The position numbers and the translations under genes were made by a program. Positions 16,980-17,660 of a DNA stretch of 17,660 nt are shown one piece after another. Within the stretch, counting starts at the first letter, position 1; each line of letters opens with the position of its first letter. The DNA is from Planctomycetaceae bacterium. GTDB taxonomy: Bacteria; Planctomycetota; Planctomycetia; Planctomycetales; Planctomycetaceae. The notes beneath the pieces were generated by a model that saw only the letters and a program-made list of their open reading frames with translations, was not told the DNA's origin and made no database searches. The stretch is taken from the NCBI GenBank assembly GCA_003445035.1, contig DLVV01000220.1, positions 13,234-30,893 of the forward strand. Reading direction: 5' to 3'.

Positions 16980-16992
16980 CCTCCCGCGGATG
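16962..16992. repeat. Two CCCGCGGATG copies, 21 bp apart, before tRNA-Gln
   Basis: The 10-mer CCCGCGGATG occurs at 16962-16971 and 16983-16992, a period of 21 bp or two helical turns, flanking the predicted -10. Each holds the palindrome CCGCGG. A same-face protein-binding pair is conceivable; chance cannot be excluded. Confidence 0.3.
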
Positions 16993-16995
16993 CTC

Positions 16996-17067
16996 AACCC
17001 GGTGGTGTAATAGGTAACACAGCAGGTTTTGGTCCTGCCGTTCAAGGTTCGAGTCCTTGCCGGGTTA
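16996..17067 (+). tRNA. tRNA-Gln (anticodon UUG)
   Basis: A full cloverleaf can be drawn. The acceptor is AACCCGG (16996-17002) with CCGGGTT (17060-17066) and discriminator A17067. The D stem is GTGT/ACAC (17005-17008 / 17017-17020). The anticodon stem is GCAGG/CCTGC (17022-17026 / 17034-17038) around the loop TTTTGGT with anticodon TTG at 17029-17031. The T stem is CAAGG/CCTTG (17043-17047 / 17055-17059) with loop TTCGAGT. All stems are fully paired. CCA is not encoded. The first pair is A1-U72 rather than the U1-A72 of E. coli tRNA-Gln. Confidence 0.95.
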
Positions 17068-17102
17068 CTCGATGCCGTGCGATCTGAAAACGTGTCCGCG
17101 GT

Positions 17103-17115
17103 CGAAGTGACTTCG
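17103..17115. promoter_or_regulatory. Short palindrome upstream of the sugar kinase
   Basis: CGAAGT-G-ACTTCG is a 13-bp palindrome with perfect 6-bp arms, 33 bp before the kinase GTG and about 35 bp after the tRNA. No convincing promoter for the kinase is visible in 17068-17147, so the kinase may be read through from the tRNA promoter. Operator role is speculative. Confidence 0.2.
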
Positions 17116-17147
17116 TTGCACGCATCTCGAACAGGGGTGGTCCGAAC

Positions 17148-17660
17148 GTGACGACGGCGACCGACGAGACGCCTTACCGGCCGAAGATCGTCGGCCTGGG
17201 CGAATTGCTCTGGGACGTGTTTCCCGACCAGCGACGGCCCGGCGGTGCCCCGGCGAATTTCGCATGGCACGCCAACCAGATGGGGGCCCGGGGCCTGGTT
17301 GTTTCGCGGGTCGGTGCGGATCAACTGGGAGACGAACTGGTCGGGTTCCTGGACAGCCAGGGACTCGATTCGGGCTACGTCCAGCGGGACGCCGTTCAAT
17401 CCACCGGCACTGTCAGCATCACGACCACCGCAGATGGTCAACCCGACTACACGATTCACGAACCGGTCGCCTGGGATTTCCTGGAGTGGACCGACACCCT
17501 GGCGACTCTCTTCAAGGATATCGCTGCGGTCTGTTTCGGGACGATCGCCCAGCGGCTGCCGACGTCGAGGGCGACCATCAGCTCCTGCCTGGACGCGATG
17601 CCCGAAGGGGCTCTGAAGGTCTACGACATCAACCTTCGCAAGGCGTCCTGGGAACTGGCC
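17148..17660 (+). CDS. PfkB-family carbohydrate kinase (fructokinase-like), 5' part
   Basis: The frame is open from GTG 17148 to the window end (171 codons; C-terminal half missing). GTG 17148 is the only plausible start: an in-frame TGA lies at 17085-17087, no other start codon intervenes, and an AGGGG-type ribosome-binding site lies about 10 nt upstream. The family is shown by IVGLGELLWDVFPD (14-27), the N-terminal PfkB signature GGAPANFAWHANQMGA (32-47), VVSRVGADQLGDEL (51-64) and the DINLR strand (160-164). The enzyme phosphorylates a sugar hydroxyl with ATP in the cytoplasm; the GELLWDxFP...GGAPANFA pattern is typical of fructokinase-like members, but sugar specificity cannot be told from this half. 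The C-terminal GAGD motif with the catalytic Asp lies beyond the window. It follows tRNA-Gln by 80 bp on the same strand. Confidence 0.9.
   Translation, partial: MTTATDETPYRPKIVGLGELLWDVFPDQRRPGGAPANFAWHANQMGARGLVVSRVGADQLGDELVGFLDSQGLDSGYVQRDAVQSTGTVSITTTADGQPDYTIHEPVAWDFLEWTDTLATLFKDIAAVCFGTIAQRLPTSRATISSCLDAMPEGALKVYDINLRKASWELA

Noticed and set aside
16996..17067. tRNA-Gln as an integration (att) site
   Set aside because: No integrase, no repeated tRNA 3' end and no foreign-looking cargo in the window.
17068..17147. Intrinsic terminator after tRNA-Gln
   Set aside because: The only dyad (17103-17115) has a 5-6-bp stem and no T-tract.

Overview
The window looks like a piece of a planctomycete chromosome. 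It is GC-rich and carries two sets of the secreted protein families that are strongly amplified in Planctomycetes: DUF1501 (Tat-exported, alkaline-phosphatase-like) and DUF1549/DUF1553 (with c-type haem motifs), plus a PPC-domain protein. It also has a TPR protein fused to RNA polymerase alpha-CTD-like domains. Because of the GC content, many long open frames lie antisense to the real genes; these are not annotated. No integrase, transposase, CRISPR array or rRNA is visible, and no gene stands out in composition.

Layout. (a) 1-6601, minus strand, probably one operon read right to left: a DUF1501 protein, a Tm-1-like/UPF0261 protein (8 bp gap), a TIM-barrel 'PEP hydrolase-like' protein, a gamma-glutamyltranspeptidase-like Ntn hydrolase, and a beta-propeller protein cut by the window edge. 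(b) 6602-6841: a 240-bp divergent control region with back-to-back promoters and several inverted repeats. (c) 6842-11733, plus strand: a secreted PPC-domain protein and an Ig-like/DUF1549/DUF1553 protein whose start overlaps the preceding stop. (d) 11746-15416, minus strand: a second DUF1549/DUF1553 gene followed after 5 bp by a second DUF1501 gene, converging on (c) with only 12 bp between stop codons. (e) 15417-15595: a second divergent control region, where the two promoters appear to share one AT-rich -10 core. (f) 15596-17660, plus strand: the TPR/double alpha-CTD protein, tRNA-Gln(UUG), and the start of a PfkB-family sugar kinase.

How the genes may work together. The DUF1501, PPC and DUF1549/1553 products all carry export signals, and the two DUF1549 proteins carry haem-type cysteine motifs, so regions (a), (c) and (d) probably encode cell-envelope or surface machinery; its substrate is unknown. 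The cytoplasmic Tm-1-like and TIM-barrel proteins are the two halves of the plant Tm-1 protein encoded as adjacent genes. They follow a secreted protein so closely that they are almost certainly co-transcribed with it. The most notable items are this split Tm-1 pair, the GGT-like enzyme with altered substrate-binding motifs, the two-alpha-CTD protein, and the two compact divergent promoter regions.
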